From an uncultured Bacteroidota bacterium (GTDB lineage Bacteria > Bacteroidota > Bacteroidia > B-17B0 > Aurantibacillaceae), in the NCBI GenBank assembly GCA_903893815.1, contig CAITNS010000030.1, forward strand, positions 62,001 through 126,000: a DNA stretch of 64,000 bases. The letters run 5' to 3'. The position numbers and the translations under genes were made by a program. The notes under the pieces are model-generated. The model saw only the letters and a program-made list of their open reading frames with translations, did not search any database and had not been told where the DNA came from. Within the stretch, counting starts at the first letter, position 1. Each line of letters opens with the position of its first letter. This document shows positions 52,944-61,545 of this stretch, piece by piece.

Positions 52944-53099
52944 TTTAACCACATAGACATAGAAAAGAGTTAATTAAGAACTCAAAAATTTAGAGTTTAA
53001 TATAGAAAACATGTTTTTTTCACAATAGTTCTATATAATGCGAAGCATCTATCCACCTCTATAACTCTAGCAACAAATTCCTATGTTATGTGGTTTAAA
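52944..53099. repeat. Intergenic repeat with AACCACATAG-type inverted ends
   Basis: The left end TTTAACCACATAGACATAG (52944-52962) and right end CTATGTTATGTGGTTTAAA (53081-53099) are near-exact inverted copies. They bound the whole 168-bp gap between the convergent anti-sigma and yraN genes. AACCACATAG-type words resemble intergenic repeats I know from Bacteroidota; the inside has no gene. Confidence 0.6.
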
Positions 53100-53106
53100 A
53101 ATTAAA

Positions 53107-53469
53107 CTATAACGTAGGATAAAAAGCCCCGACTAAATGTTCTACTTTTAATTCGCTAGGATTTTGGATAATAGACACAATATCGAACCTAGTTTCCCAA
53201 TTTATGTTATTTTCCTTAATGTAAAAGTCGGCTGCTTTAATGAGTTTTTTCTGCTTGCTTTTGGTCACAAAATCCTCTGGATTTCCATAATAAGCATTAG
53301 CTCTTAACTTCACCTCTACAATCACTAAAGTAGCGTTAATACTAGCAATAATGTCAATTTCTAAGTGTTTATACCTCCAATTTCTTGCCAATATGTGATA
53401 CCCATGTTTTAAAAGATGAGCTACTGCAATTTCCTCTCCTTGAGTTCCTTTTTGAGTATTATTTGGCAT
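53107..53469 (-). CDS. yraN: YraN family (UPF0102) endonuclease-like protein
   Basis: The 120-residue protein has the UPF0102 pattern: GEEIAVAHLLKHGYHILARNWRYKHLEIDIIA and LVIVEVKLRAN, a restriction-endonuclease-like fold with the E-x-D and VExK residues. The C-terminal helix KSKQKKLIKAADFYIKEN is conserved. Its biological role is unsettled. It is convergent with the anti-sigma gene across a palindromic repeat. Confidence 0.93.
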   Translation of the reverse strand: MPNNTQKGTQGEEIAVAHLLKHGYHILARNWRYKHLEIDIIASINATLVIVEVKLRANAYYGNPEDFVTKSKQKKLIKAADFYIKENNINWETRFDIVSIIQNPSELKVEHLVGAFYPTL

Positions 53470-53527
53470 AATTTTTATTTATAACTAAATTATATTATTT
53501 TTAGTGTCAAATTTAAAAACAAATTAA

Positions 53528-54166
53528 ATGAATAAAATTAAATTATTAGTAGCAAGTCTTACATTATCAGTAATGGCAGTTGCTCAATCTTTCGAAGGCA
53601 GTATCGAATTTAAGATGGAAACATCAAAAGATACAACTACTAACATTTATTATGTAAAAGGCAAAGATGTAAAATTAGATCAAATTGGTCGTAAATCTGG
53701 TAAAGTAGAAGGTAGCTTCGTATTTAATACAGAAACTAACGAAATTAAATTTGTTAATCCTGTTCGTAAAGTTTGGGGAGAACATAAAAGCGAAACAGCT
53801 CCAATCATTAAAGGAACTTGTGTGTCTTCAAAAGGTGCAAATACAAAAATGGTTCAAGGTCAAAAATGTGCTGAGTATATTGTAAAAAACACAGAAGAGA
53901 ATACAGTAATTACTTATTGGATTGTTTCTGGTAAATATGATTTCTTTGCTCCATTAGTAAAAGCTTGGAACAGAAAAGACAGACAAAGTATTTACTTTAA
54001 CCAAATTAAAGATTTACCTAAAGGATCAATGCCTTTGCTATCTGAAGAAAAATCTTTAGATGGTTTATTAATAAGCAAATTAGCAGTTTCTAAAATCAAC
54101 AAATCATCTATTGATGCTTCTATATTAACTATCCCATCTGAATACAAGAAGTTTGAACAAAAATAA
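53528..54166 (+). CDS. Exported DUF4412-type protein
   Basis: The 212-residue protein has a signal peptide (MNKIKLLVASLTLSVMAVAQ). The beta-rich domain resembles DUF4412: SFEGSIEFKMETSKDTTTNIYYVKGKDVKLDQ, VFNTETNEIKFVNP, and TYWIVSGKYDFFAPLVKAW. DUF4412 proteins are exported and of unknown function. It is followed by a strong terminator, so it is monocistronic. Confidence 0.82.
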   Translation: MNKIKLLVASLTLSVMAVAQSFEGSIEFKMETSKDTTTNIYYVKGKDVKLDQIGRKSGKVEGSFVFNTETNEIKFVNPVRKVWGEHKSETAPIIKGTCVSSKGANTKMVQGQKCAEYIVKNTEENTVITYWIVSGKYDFFAPLVKAWNRKDRQSIYFNQIKDLPKGSMPLLSEEKSLDGLLISKLAVSKINKSSIDASILTIPSEYKKFEQK

Positions 54167-54183
54167 TTTGTTTCAATAATTTT

Positions 54184-54223
54184 AAAAAGCCGTTATCACT
54201 CCATGGCGTGATAACGGCTTTTT
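54184..54223 (+). terminator. Strong rho-independent terminator after the DUF4412 gene
   Basis: AAAAAGCCGTTATCAC (54184-54199) and GTGATAACGGCTTTTT (54208-54223) form a 16-bp perfect stem with an 8-nt loop and T-run. Confidence 0.9.
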
Positions 54224-54299
54224 TTGTTTTAACCAAACTTAACAAATTATTGTGGTTACTATAGTTATGCTTTTGGCATCAATAATAAAATCCACAACC

Positions 54300-55229
54300 A
54301 TGAAAAATACAACATCAACTTACTTAAAATTAACAGGTTTTTTTTTAAGTACAACACTTATTTTATTTTCTTGCGGACCCTCAGCAGAAGAAAAATACTA
54401 TTCAGAAAATTCTTCTAAAGCCTTTGCCGATTCGGTTTCAAGCACTATTCAAAAAATAAATAAATCGCCCATGCAAGCCGACAGCACTAGAGCTTTTGTG
54501 CGCTCGGCGGATTTATCATTCAAAGTAAACGACGTTAAGTTAGCCACTTTTGATATTGAACGAATTGTATCAGAACATAACGGTTATGTTACTTCTTCTG
54601 TTTTAGAAAGTACTGTAAATTACAAAAACTCGGTAAGAACTACTAAAGACAGTATGTTGGATGTTATTAATTACACCGTACACAATGATATTGTGATTCG
54701 TATTCCAAACAAAGACTTAGATAAAACCTTAACAGATATATCCAACCTAATTGATTTTTTAGATTATAGAAAAATAAAAGCTGATGATGTTACCAAGCAA
54801 TTTCAATCTGCGAAATTATCAGAGACTAGATTTTTGGATCATAAAAAACGGCTAGAAAAAGCTATTGACAACAAAGGCAAAAAATTAGAGCAAATGGTAG
54901 CTGCCGAAAACGAATTAACTGTAAAACAAGAATCTGCTGACTACTCAAGATTAAACACAATGGAATTAGCTTATGATGTTTCTTATAGCACTGTTACCAT
55001 AGCAATCTATCAAAAAGAAACCACTAAAACAGAAGCTTACGCTTATACATTTCCATCTGAGCCCTACAAGCCTAGTTTTGGAACTAAATTTATAGAGTCA
55101 GTGAGTGATGGTGCTGGCATTTTTGCAGAAATCTTTCTGTTTTTTGTGAAATTATGGCCAATAGCACTGTTAATAGTAGGAATTACAGCATTCATTAAAC
55201 TGTTACTGAAACAAAAATGGTTTGCATAA
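54300..55229 (+). CDS. DUF4349 lipoprotein with C-terminal membrane helix
   Basis: An earlier ATG (54252) lacks a signal; the ATG at 54300 starts MKNTTSTYLKLTGFFLSTTLILFSC, a lipobox, giving 309 residues. DUF4349 hallmarks are FVRSADLSFKVNDVKLATFDIERIVSEHNGYVTSS, the central coiled coil, ELAYDVSYSTVTIAIYQ, and a C-terminal TM helix (LWPIALLIVGITAFIKLL) with basic end. The protein is thus lipidated at the N-terminus and membrane-anchored at the C-terminus. Function unknown. Confidence 0.85.
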   Translation: MKNTTSTYLKLTGFFLSTTLILFSCGPSAEEKYYSENSSKAFADSVSSTIQKINKSPMQADSTRAFVRSADLSFKVNDVKLATFDIERIVSEHNGYVTSSVLESTVNYKNSVRTTKDSMLDVINYTVHNDIVIRIPNKDLDKTLTDISNLIDFLDYRKIKADDVTKQFQSAKLSETRFLDHKKRLEKAIDNKGKKLEQMVAAENELTVKQESADYSRLNTMELAYDVSYSTVTIAIYQKETTKTEAYAYTFPSEPYKPSFGTKFIESVSDGAGIFAEIFLFFVKLWPIALLIVGITAFIKLLLKQKWFA

Positions 55230-55270
55230 ATTGTGTTTTGTCAGTTTGAGTAATTCTGCTATTCGCATAA

Positions 55271-55303
55271 TGTATCGAGAACACACCCAAACTTCTCGAT
55301 ACA
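55271..55303. repeat. Short inverted repeat with TCTCGATAC arms
   Basis: TGTATCGAGAA (55271-55281) and TTCTCGATACA (55293-55303) are perfect 11-bp inverted copies. The adjacent TTTCTCGAAGTGACAA is a related word. It lies between the DUF4349 and dehydratase genes and resembles short Bacteroidota intergenic repeats. Confidence 0.5.
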
Positions 55304-55357
55304 CCCTTCCTGAAAAAGCAAGTGTTTCTCGAAGTGACAAACACCATGTTTTTATTA

Positions 55358-55387
55358 TTGCCTAAATCATTAATAAATGTATTTTTG
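55358..55387 (+). promoter_or_regulatory. Promoter of the dehydratase - ABC exporter operon
   Basis: TTG (55358-55360) is followed after 19 nt by TATTTTTG (55380-55387), an exact TAnnTTTG, 57 bp upstream of the ATG at 55444. Confidence 0.55.
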
Positions 55388-55443
55388 TAGCCTATTAAAC
55401 AAAGGCTTGGCCTGACTGTTTATCTCAAAGAGAATACAAAAAC

Positions 55444-55887
55444 ATGATTACTGTTAATACACCTATCGTTAATTCAGATAGCATTTTAAATTACATTCCT
55501 CAACGTCAACCAATGGTGTTGATTAGTAGAATTTATAAATGCGATGAAGCTTCTGTGATTACAGGCTTTGATATTGTAGATGAACATATCTTAACACAAA
55601 ACGGTGCTTTAACTGAATCTGGTATTGTAGAAAACATGGCGCAAACAGCTGCAAGCATGGCTGGTTACGAAACGGTTGTTAATAAAACGCAACCACGCGT
55701 TGGCTTTATTGCAAATATCAAAAACCTAGTGATTCATCATTTACCAAAATCAGGTAACGAAATTTTAACAGAAGTTTCTACTAAAACGCAAGTGATGAAC
55801 GTTTCTATTATTGAGGCTAAATCATATTGTAATAATGAGTTAGTAGCTACTTGCGAAATGAAAATATTTTTACAAGAAAACGTATAG
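55444..55887 (+). CDS. Hotdog 3-hydroxyacyl-ACP dehydratase-like protein (ApeI/ApeP/FabZ type)
   Basis: The 147-residue single hotdog protein starts SILNYIPQRQPMVLISRIYKCDE, like the start of FabZ-type dehydratases. ALTESGIVENMAQTAASMAGYE is the central helix. The catalytic His of FabZ is less obvious, and the family fits ApeI/ApeP-like dehydratases of aryl-polyene and flexirubin loci. ABC transporter genes follow by 0 bp, a combination I associate with flexirubin loci. It may supply the dehydration step missing from the 31.6-36.4 kb locus. Confidence 0.72.
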   Translation: MITVNTPIVNSDSILNYIPQRQPMVLISRIYKCDEASVITGFDIVDEHILTQNGALTESGIVENMAQTAASMAGYETVVNKTQPRVGFIANIKNLVIHHLPKSGNEILTEVSTKTQVMNVSIIEAKSYCNNELVATCEMKIFLQENV

Positions 55888-56637
55888 ATGAGCATTTTGG
55901 TAGACATACAACATGTATCTAAAAAATACAAAGATGCGCCAAGAGCTGCAGTTAATGATTTAACCTTCTCTATAGATAAAGGAAATGTATTTGGTTTATT
56001 AGGCCCTAACGGTGCTGGCAAAACAACCTTTATAAGTATGTTATGTGGTTTATTCCCAACAAGTAGTGGAGAGATTTACATTAACGGAAAAACACACAAA
56101 ACACATAGTAAAGAATGTAAGCAAGTGATTGGTGTTGTCCCTCAAGAAATTGCCTTATATCCAAAATTAACGGCTTGGGAAAACTTAATGTTCCTAGGTC
56201 ATATGTATGGACTGAGTGGTACATCTTTAAAAGAAAACGTAAAGGATAATTTACGTATACTTGGTTTAGAAGAAAACATGCATCAAAAAATTGTTTCCTA
56301 CTCGGGTGGTATGAAACGCCGAGTTAATTTAATTGCTGGTTTATTACATAACCCTCAACTATTGATTTTAGATGAGCCAACCGTTGGCGTAGATGTTCAA
56401 TCGAAACAAGCCATTATTGAACATTTAAAAAAATTGAATAGAGAAAATGGTATGACGATTTTATATACATCGCACCATTTAGAAGAAGCAGAAGATTTTT
56501 GTAGTCATATTGCTATTATTGATGATGGTAAATTAATAACACAAGGCGCTACTAAACAATTAATAGCCGATAATAATTGTAAAAGCATAGAAGAGGTTTA
56601 TTTAAAAATTACTGGTGTAAAGTTTAGAGATAAATAA
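55888..56637 (+). CDS. ABC transporter ATP-binding protein
   Basis: The 249-residue ATPase has Walker A GLLGPNGAGKTTF, the Q loop VVPQEIALYPKLTAWEN, signature YSGGMKRRVN, Walker B LLILDEPTVGVD, and the H-loop region YTSHHLEEAE. It belongs to the ABC-2/drug-exporter subgroup and works with the permease that starts on its stop codon. It powers export of a lipid, glycan or polyene. It is in one operon with the dehydratase. Confidence 0.96.
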   Translation: MSILVDIQHVSKKYKDAPRAAVNDLTFSIDKGNVFGLLGPNGAGKTTFISMLCGLFPTSSGEIYINGKTHKTHSKECKQVIGVVPQEIALYPKLTAWENLMFLGHMYGLSGTSLKENVKDNLRILGLEENMHQKIVSYSGGMKRRVNLIAGLLHNPQLLILDEPTVGVDVQSKQAIIEHLKKLNRENGMTILYTSHHLEEAEDFCSHIAIIDDGKLITQGATKQLIADNNCKSIEEVYLKITGVKFRDK

Positions 56638-57911
56638 TGAAATTATTATACAGCATATATAAAGAATACAAAGTCTTAACTCGTGATAGATCTGGATTGG
56701 CTATTACCTTTATAATGCCTACGGTATTAATTTTAATTATTACTTTAATTCAGGATACAACTTTTCGTTCGGTAAACGAAGCTTCGGTTCCATTACTAAT
56801 TGTTGATAGAGATCACGATTCATTATCTAATGTTTTAGAAATATCTTTGATTAAATCTAAATTTTTTGTGATCACAAAAAAACAGTTGAGTGACGAAGAA
56901 ACAAAAAAAGAAATTGCGACTGGACATTTTTTTATTGGCATTATTATTCCAGAAAATACAAGTAAAAAATTACGAGAAAAATCATCAGCTCGTATTTCAA
57001 AATTATTAGGAAGCTTTAGTGGCGATACATCCGCTGTTGCAGAACCTTTAGACACTAGCAAATTAAAGGTTCAATTATACTTTGACCCTATCACCAAAAA
57101 ATCATTTAAAACAACTATTAGTAATTCTATTGAGCGCATTATCTCTCAAATAGAAATGCAAAGTATGGTAAGTTCTTTAAATGAAAAGATGAAAGAGAGT
57201 TTCCCTTTAGCTACTCCTTCAAAATTAGAATTAACTCCTATTGTAAGTTTAACAGAAGAATACGCTTCTTATAATAACTCTACTATTATCCCTAACTCTG
57301 TTCAACATAATGTGCCTGCATGGACATTATTTGCCATGTTCTTCATCTGTATTCCATTAGCTGGTAATATTATTAGAGAGCGAGATGATGGTAGCGCCTT
57401 CAGATTATTGACGATGCCAGGCTCTTACATGATTGTGATTTTAGGAAAGATGTTAACCTATGTGATTGTGAGTTTAATTCAATTTGCTTTGATGTTATGC
57501 GTGGGTGTATTTATTTTACCATTATTGGGTTTACAGGAATTAAATATCGGAAATAATTTGCCTATGTTATTTTTAGTGGCATTTTCATCGGGTTTAGCCG
57601 CTACCGGTTTTGGATTATTAGTGGGAACCATTGCTACCTCTCATGACCAAGCTTCTCTATTTGGTGCTGTGTTTGTAATTATACTTGCCGCTATTGGCGG
57701 TATTTGGGTGCCAACGTTTGTGATGCCAGAAGTTATGAAAAAAATTGCTGTGATTTCTCCACTTAACTGGGGACTAGAAGCCTTTTACGGGATCTTTTTA
57801 CGAAACTTTGGTTTTAAAGAAATCTTTCCCGAAGTAGCTAAGCTATTACTTTTCTTTGCAGCGTCCCTTGGTGGTTCATTTTTATATCAGAAATATAAGA
57901 GGTTGAAATAG
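56637..57911 (+). CDS. ABC-2 type transporter permease
   Basis: The 424-residue protein has an N-terminal TM helix (SGLAITFIMPTVLILIITLIQ), a large non-cytoplasmic domain (~60-210), then five or six C-terminal TM helices with the ABC-2 pattern IPLAGNIIRERDDGSAFRLLTMPGS and IAVISPLNWGLEAFYGIFLR. Its ATG overlaps the ATPase stop by one base. It is probably an exporter for a hydrophobic product; the link to an aryl polyene is inference. Confidence 0.93.
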   Translation: MKLLYSIYKEYKVLTRDRSGLAITFIMPTVLILIITLIQDTTFRSVNEASVPLLIVDRDHDSLSNVLEISLIKSKFFVITKKQLSDEETKKEIATGHFFIGIIIPENTSKKLREKSSARISKLLGSFSGDTSAVAEPLDTSKLKVQLYFDPITKKSFKTTISNSIERIISQIEMQSMVSSLNEKMKESFPLATPSKLELTPIVSLTEEYASYNNSTIIPNSVQHNVPAWTLFAMFFICIPLAGNIIRERDDGSAFRLLTMPGSYMIVILGKMLTYVIVSLIQFALMLCVGVFILPLLGLQELNIGNNLPMLFLVAFSSGLAATGFGLLVGTIATSHDQASLFGAVFVIILAAIGGIWVPTFVMPEVMKKIAVISPLNWGLEAFYGIFLRNFGFKEIFPEVAKLLLFFAASLGGSFLYQKYKRLK

Positions 57912-57961
57912 TACTTTATAAAATAATATACTAATAGATATGCTTGCAGTTTTTTCTCCAA

Positions 57962-58345
57962 TTAGTAAGGAACTACTATATCTCCTACGTTTGTAACAAC
58001 ATTACTAACAGCCTTCGCATTTTGTAAAACAAAAATTGTTCCTTTGTCAGGAGTTATAATTTGCAAATAATACCTGTTTCTTTTTGAAGCTTTAGATTTT
58101 AACGTAAATGTTCCATCTGCTGCAGATGTTGTGGATGCTAATTCTACACTACCGTCAGCAGAGCTTTTAGAAATATATACGTTGTCAGCCTTTAAATGTA
58201 TTTCAAATTGTGCTGGAAGTTGATTATTATAGTGAATAAGTCGGCCAGTAAATTGGACTTTTTCAAAAAGTTTTTTTTGACTACAAAAGTTTAAAGTAAT
58301 TACACAAATAAAAAGTAGTGCAACTATTTTTATTTTTATCCTCAT
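57962..58345 (-). CDS. Small lipoprotein with carboxypeptidase-regulatory-like fold
   Basis: The 127-residue protein has a lipobox (VITLNFC, Cys21). Its beta-sandwich domain resembles CarboxypepD_reg: VQFTGRLIHYNNQLPAQFEIHL, TSAADGTFTLKSKASKRNRYYLQI and a final GDIVVPY. The family name is a weak reading. It is convergent with the ABC exporter. Confidence 0.6.
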   Translation of the reverse strand: MRIKIKIVALLFICVITLNFCSQKKLFEKVQFTGRLIHYNNQLPAQFEIHLKADNVYISKSSADGSVELASTTSAADGTFTLKSKASKRNRYYLQIITPDKGTIFVLQNAKAVSNVVTNVGDIVVPY

Positions 58346-58497
58346 GGTTTTGTTTTTTTAAAATTATCAATGGTTTATAAAACGTTTAATAAAAGTATCA
58401 AAATCAATTAAGTCATACAAGTTAAATTTAGAACAACTTTTCCTGCCTAACATAATTTATCGTTCAATATAGTTCATTGAATTAAATTAAACTGAAT

Positions 58498-58851
58498 TTA
58501 TTCAACCACCTTAACTCTATACTTCCGATAAAGTATTTCGCCACTTGCAACTTTGCATTTCATACTTAAAAAAATAAAGGAATTTACTTTTGCTTGGCTC
58601 AAGAAAGATAATTTTATTCCATCCAAATTACTCCCCTTAAAATGCTTTGTGCCGTGTTTGCCACCTACGTTTACTGTAATTTCCATAGAAACCCATGTGA
58701 TGTTTTTTGGAAAGTCTGGAATAATTTGATTGAGAGATTTTAGTGTTGCAATTTTATCTTTTTTAACTGTATACACTTTGTTGGCTGCATTTTGAGAAAT
58801 ACCAATAGATACAAGCAAAAAAAATTGTATACAAAATAGATAATATCTCAT
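58498..58851 (-). CDS. Small exported beta-rich protein of unknown function
   Basis: The 117-residue protein has a signal peptide (MRYYLFCIQFFLLVSIGISQ). The short mature part ends SFIFLSMKCKVASGEILYRKYRVKVVE, with alternating pattern and one Cys. A distant similarity in style to GldM-type C-terminal domains is possible but I cannot support it. It follows the M20 gene by 9 bp on the same strand, so they may be co-transcribed. Confidence 0.55.
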   Translation of the reverse strand: MRYYLFCIQFFLLVSIGISQNAANKVYTVKKDKIATLKSLNQIIPDFPKNITWVSMEITVNVGGKHGTKHFKGSNLDGIKLSFLSQAKVNSFIFLSMKCKVASGEILYRKYRVKVVE

Positions 58852-58860
58852 TAGTAAATT

Positions 58861-60072
58861 TTAATTTTCTTTTATAACCATCCAAGCCATTAAGCCGGTT
58901 GAAATTTCTAGCGCGTTTTCATCAATATCAAACGTAGAGGTGTGAACACCTGATGTAATTCCTTTTGCTTTATTGCCAGTTCCTAAACGGTAAAAACAAC
59001 TTGGCACCTGCTGTGTAATGTATGCAAAATCTTCAGCAGTCATTCGTAAAGGTAAATCTTCTACATTATCTTTTCCTAAATACTCAATTGCTGCTTGTTT
59101 GCAATGTTTGGTGACCTCAGCATCATTAATTAAAAAAGGATAACCATCCATAATATTAATGTCTGCTTTAGTATTGTATTTAGTTGCCACAGAATTTATA
59201 ATTTCCGTGATTTTTAATTTCACTTCCTTTCTCCACGATTCATCCATGGTTCGAAAAGTCCCAGCTACATAAACAGATTCAGGAATAACGTTCGTAGCGC
59301 CTTTGCCTTCAATTTTTCCAAAAGCAATTACCGTTGGAATATTATTTTGTGTGTTTCTTCCCACACCTTCTGCATCAATTATAAAAGGAAATTGTTTTTC
59401 TATTTCGGTAATAATATGCGCTGCCACTACTAAAGGATTATTGTAATCTCCTGCCATGGCTGCGTGTCCGCCTTTACCCGTAATAGTAATATGCAGTTCG
59501 TCGGTGCTAGCCATGTACATCCCTTCTCTAAAACCTACCTTTCCAACTTCCATACTTGGAAACACATGTTGCGCCATAGCTACATCCACTTTCGGATTTT
59601 GCAACACGCCCTCTTTAATCATTAAAGATGAACCACCAGGTAAAACTTCTTCGCCTGGCTGAAACATAATTTTTACAGTTCCTTCAAATTCATTTTTTAA
59701 TTGATTTAAAATAATGGCAGTTCCTAAAACAGACGCTGTGTGCGCATCGTGTCCGCAAGCATGCATGATACCTGCGTTTTGAGATTTATACGCTACATTG
59801 TTTTTTTCTTCAATTGGCAAAGCGTCTAAATCAGCTCTTAATAATATTGTTTTTTTAGTTGGATTTTTTCCTTCGATGATAGCAACGATACCTGTTTTGA
59901 CAATGCCTTTAGTATATGTAATATTGTATTTATCTAAAATAGAACACACATAATTTGAAGTTTCATGTTCTTCAAAAGATAATTCAGGATGTTGATGTAT
60001 ATGTCTTCTAAAGGAAATCACTTCATCAAAATACTGATGCGCTAATTGTTTTATGTTATCAATCATCGACAT
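58861..60072 (-). CDS. M20 family amidohydrolase / aminoacylase-type metallopeptidase
   Basis: The 403-residue protein has the M20D amidohydrolase pattern: FRRHIHQHPELSFEE, LLRADLDALPIEE, MHACGHDAHTASVLG, the metal-site QPGEEVLPGGSS, AQHVFPSM, and the C-terminal TAEDFAYITQQVPSCFYRLG. It hydrolyses N-acyl amino acids or related amides with a two-metal centre. No signal peptide, so cytosolic. Met1 and Met3 are both usable starts. Substrate unknown. Confidence 0.93.
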   Translation of the reverse strand: MSMIDNIKQLAHQYFDEVISFRRHIHQHPELSFEEHETSNYVCSILDKYNITYTKGIVKTGIVAIIEGKNPTKKTILLRADLDALPIEEKNNVAYKSQNAGIMHACGHDAHTASVLGTAIILNQLKNEFEGTVKIMFQPGEEVLPGGSSLMIKEGVLQNPKVDVAMAQHVFPSMEVGKVGFREGMYMASTDELHITITGKGGHAAMAGDYNNPLVVAAHIITEIEKQFPFIIDAEGVGRNTQNNIPTVIAFGKIEGKGATNVIPESVYVAGTFRTMDESWRKEVKLKITEIINSVATKYNTKADINIMDGYPFLINDAEVTKHCKQAAIEYLGKDNVEDLPLRMTAEDFAYITQQVPSCFYRLGTGNKAKGITSGVHTSTFDIDENALEISTGLMAWMVIKEN

Positions 60073-60083
60073 GAAAATACTAT

Positions 60084-60443
60084 TTATTCTATTTTACCTT
60101 TAGCTTGAATCACACTTAATCTATCTAAAATTTTATCATAGATTAGTTTTAGTTTCTTTGGATGTCTTGTGTAATAAGCCATCGACGAATCAAATACTGC
60201 TTTATCAATACGGTTATCACTTATAGGATTAAACACGTAAACTGAATCAAATTTTTCGCCAGGAACATTTTTCACATTAATGCCAGAGGCACCTTCTGCT
60301 AAATAAGCGTCGGTTAATACTTTTACTAACCGGTCTTCGCTAAGCACAGTTTCTGGAACAACTTCGTTTTCTTCGGATGTAGGTTTACATGAAGAAAAAA
60401 ACAAAACTGAAACGATAAATAGTTTAATTAAGTTTGTATGCAT
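60084..60443 (-). CDS. DUF4296 lipoprotein
   Basis: The frame is open to 60551, but the ATG at 60441-60443 starts MHTNLIKLFIVSVLFFSSC with lipobox FFSSC, giving 119 residues. The DUF4296 domain is seen in EDRLVKVLTDAYLAEGA and SSMAYYTRHPKKLKLIYDKILDRL. The start lies inside the end of the MerR gene (20-bp overlap), suggesting coupling. DUF4296 has no known role. Confidence 0.85.
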   Translation of the reverse strand: MHTNLIKLFIVSVLFFSSCKPTSEENEVVPETVLSEDRLVKVLTDAYLAEGASGINVKNVPGEKFDSVYVFNPISDNRIDKAVFDSSMAYYTRHPKKLKLIYDKILDRLSVIQAKGKIE

Positions 60444-61344
60444 TAAATGCAAAGTTAACACTATGCAGCACATTTTTAAATTGTTCGTGAGATTCGAACA
60501 AAATAACGTTTTTTGGTAGCTCAATTGGATCATTTGGATCAAAAAATGCACGTCCAGAAACCATAATTTGACTATTTGGGAAGGAGTTTGACAAATTATT
60601 AAGGTAATCCTGAACCGAAATACCCTCCATACGATTCGTAAATACAGTTACAATCACATCCGCCGGAGCTACATTAGTAACTGTTAGTAAATCATTAAAT
60701 GGAACAGATTGTCCTAAATACAAGCATCTATGGCCTTTTGATTTCACTAAAAAATTACAATACAAAAGACCTAATTCGTGCATTTCGTTTGATGGGAGAT
60801 ATAACAAAAAGGTTTTTGGATTTGCTAATGGTTCAGGAAATAAGCCATCAATTCCAACAATCACTTTTTGACGGACTAAATGAGTAATAAAATGTTCTTG
60901 AGCAGGATTAACCATGCCTACTTGCCACATATTACCTATTTGGCGCATAAAAGGAAACACCACTTTTTCAATAGTACTCTCAAAACCAAAGTGAATAATG
61001 CAATTTGAAATGATTTTCTCGAACTTAGCTTCGTTCATTTCCATCATACACAACACCAAATTATCAATTTGATCGCTCTCTTTGTTAAAATTATTTAAGA
61101 TAGATTGCGCTTGCTTAATAATTTCCTCATCCGGTAATTTGGCAATTTTAGAAATTTTAAAGCCATTACTGTTTAACAAAGAAATATTCAAAATACGACG
61201 TAAATCATCGGAAGTATAATACCTGATATTGGTGTCAGTACGTTCTGGCTTTAAGATACCAAAACGCTGCTCCCAGATACGTAAAGTATGGGCCTTTATT
61301 CCAGAAAGTCTTTCTAAATCTTTTATTGCGTATTGAGTTGACAT
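60424..61344 (-). CDS. MerR family regulator with CarH-like B12-binding domain
   Basis: The 306-residue protein has an N-terminal MerR HTH (YAIKDLERLSGIKAHTLRIWEQRFGILKPERT), a helical B12-binding domain, and a Rossmann-like C-terminal domain. The CarH light-sensing motif Wx9EH is complete: Trp140 and Glu150-His151. A possible axial-ligand segment ExHELG contains His189. CarH-type proteins use adenosylcobalamin to sense light and repress carotenoid genes. No such target gene is in the window. The gene overlaps the DUF4296 gene by 20 bp. Confidence 0.85.
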   Translation of the reverse strand: MSTQYAIKDLERLSGIKAHTLRIWEQRFGILKPERTDTNIRYYTSDDLRRILNISLLNSNGFKISKIAKLPDEEIIKQAQSILNNFNKESDQIDNLVLCMMEMNEAKFEKIISNCIIHFGFESTIEKVVFPFMRQIGNMWQVGMVNPAQEHFITHLVRQKVIVGIDGLFPEPLANPKTFLLYLPSNEMHELGLLYCNFLVKSKGHRCLYLGQSVPFNDLLTVTNVAPADVIVTVFTNRMEGISVQDYLNNLSNSFPNSQIMVSGRAFFDPNDPIELPKNVILFESHEQFKNVLHSVNFAFNAYKLN

Positions 61345-61364
61345 CTTTGAGTTTTAGAGAATAA

Positions 61365-61372
61365 CAAAGGTA
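61365..61372 (-). promoter_or_regulatory. -7 element of the MerR/B12 gene
   Basis: CAAAGGTA reads TACCTTTG on the minus strand, matching TAnnTTTG, 20 bp before the start at 61344. No clear -33 element is present. Confidence 0.4.
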
Positions 61373-61545
61373 AATCAATTTTGTTTAACGTTTCTGATAA
61401 AAATCAGGATTTAATCTCAATCTGAATAATTACCCCGCCCAACCTTATCTGTCAACAAAAAACAATTGAAAACCGCTTAAATTTTTAGACTTGTTTTCTC
61501 AAAAAATTATTACTCAATAAAAATTATAAAGTTATTTGCAATGAT

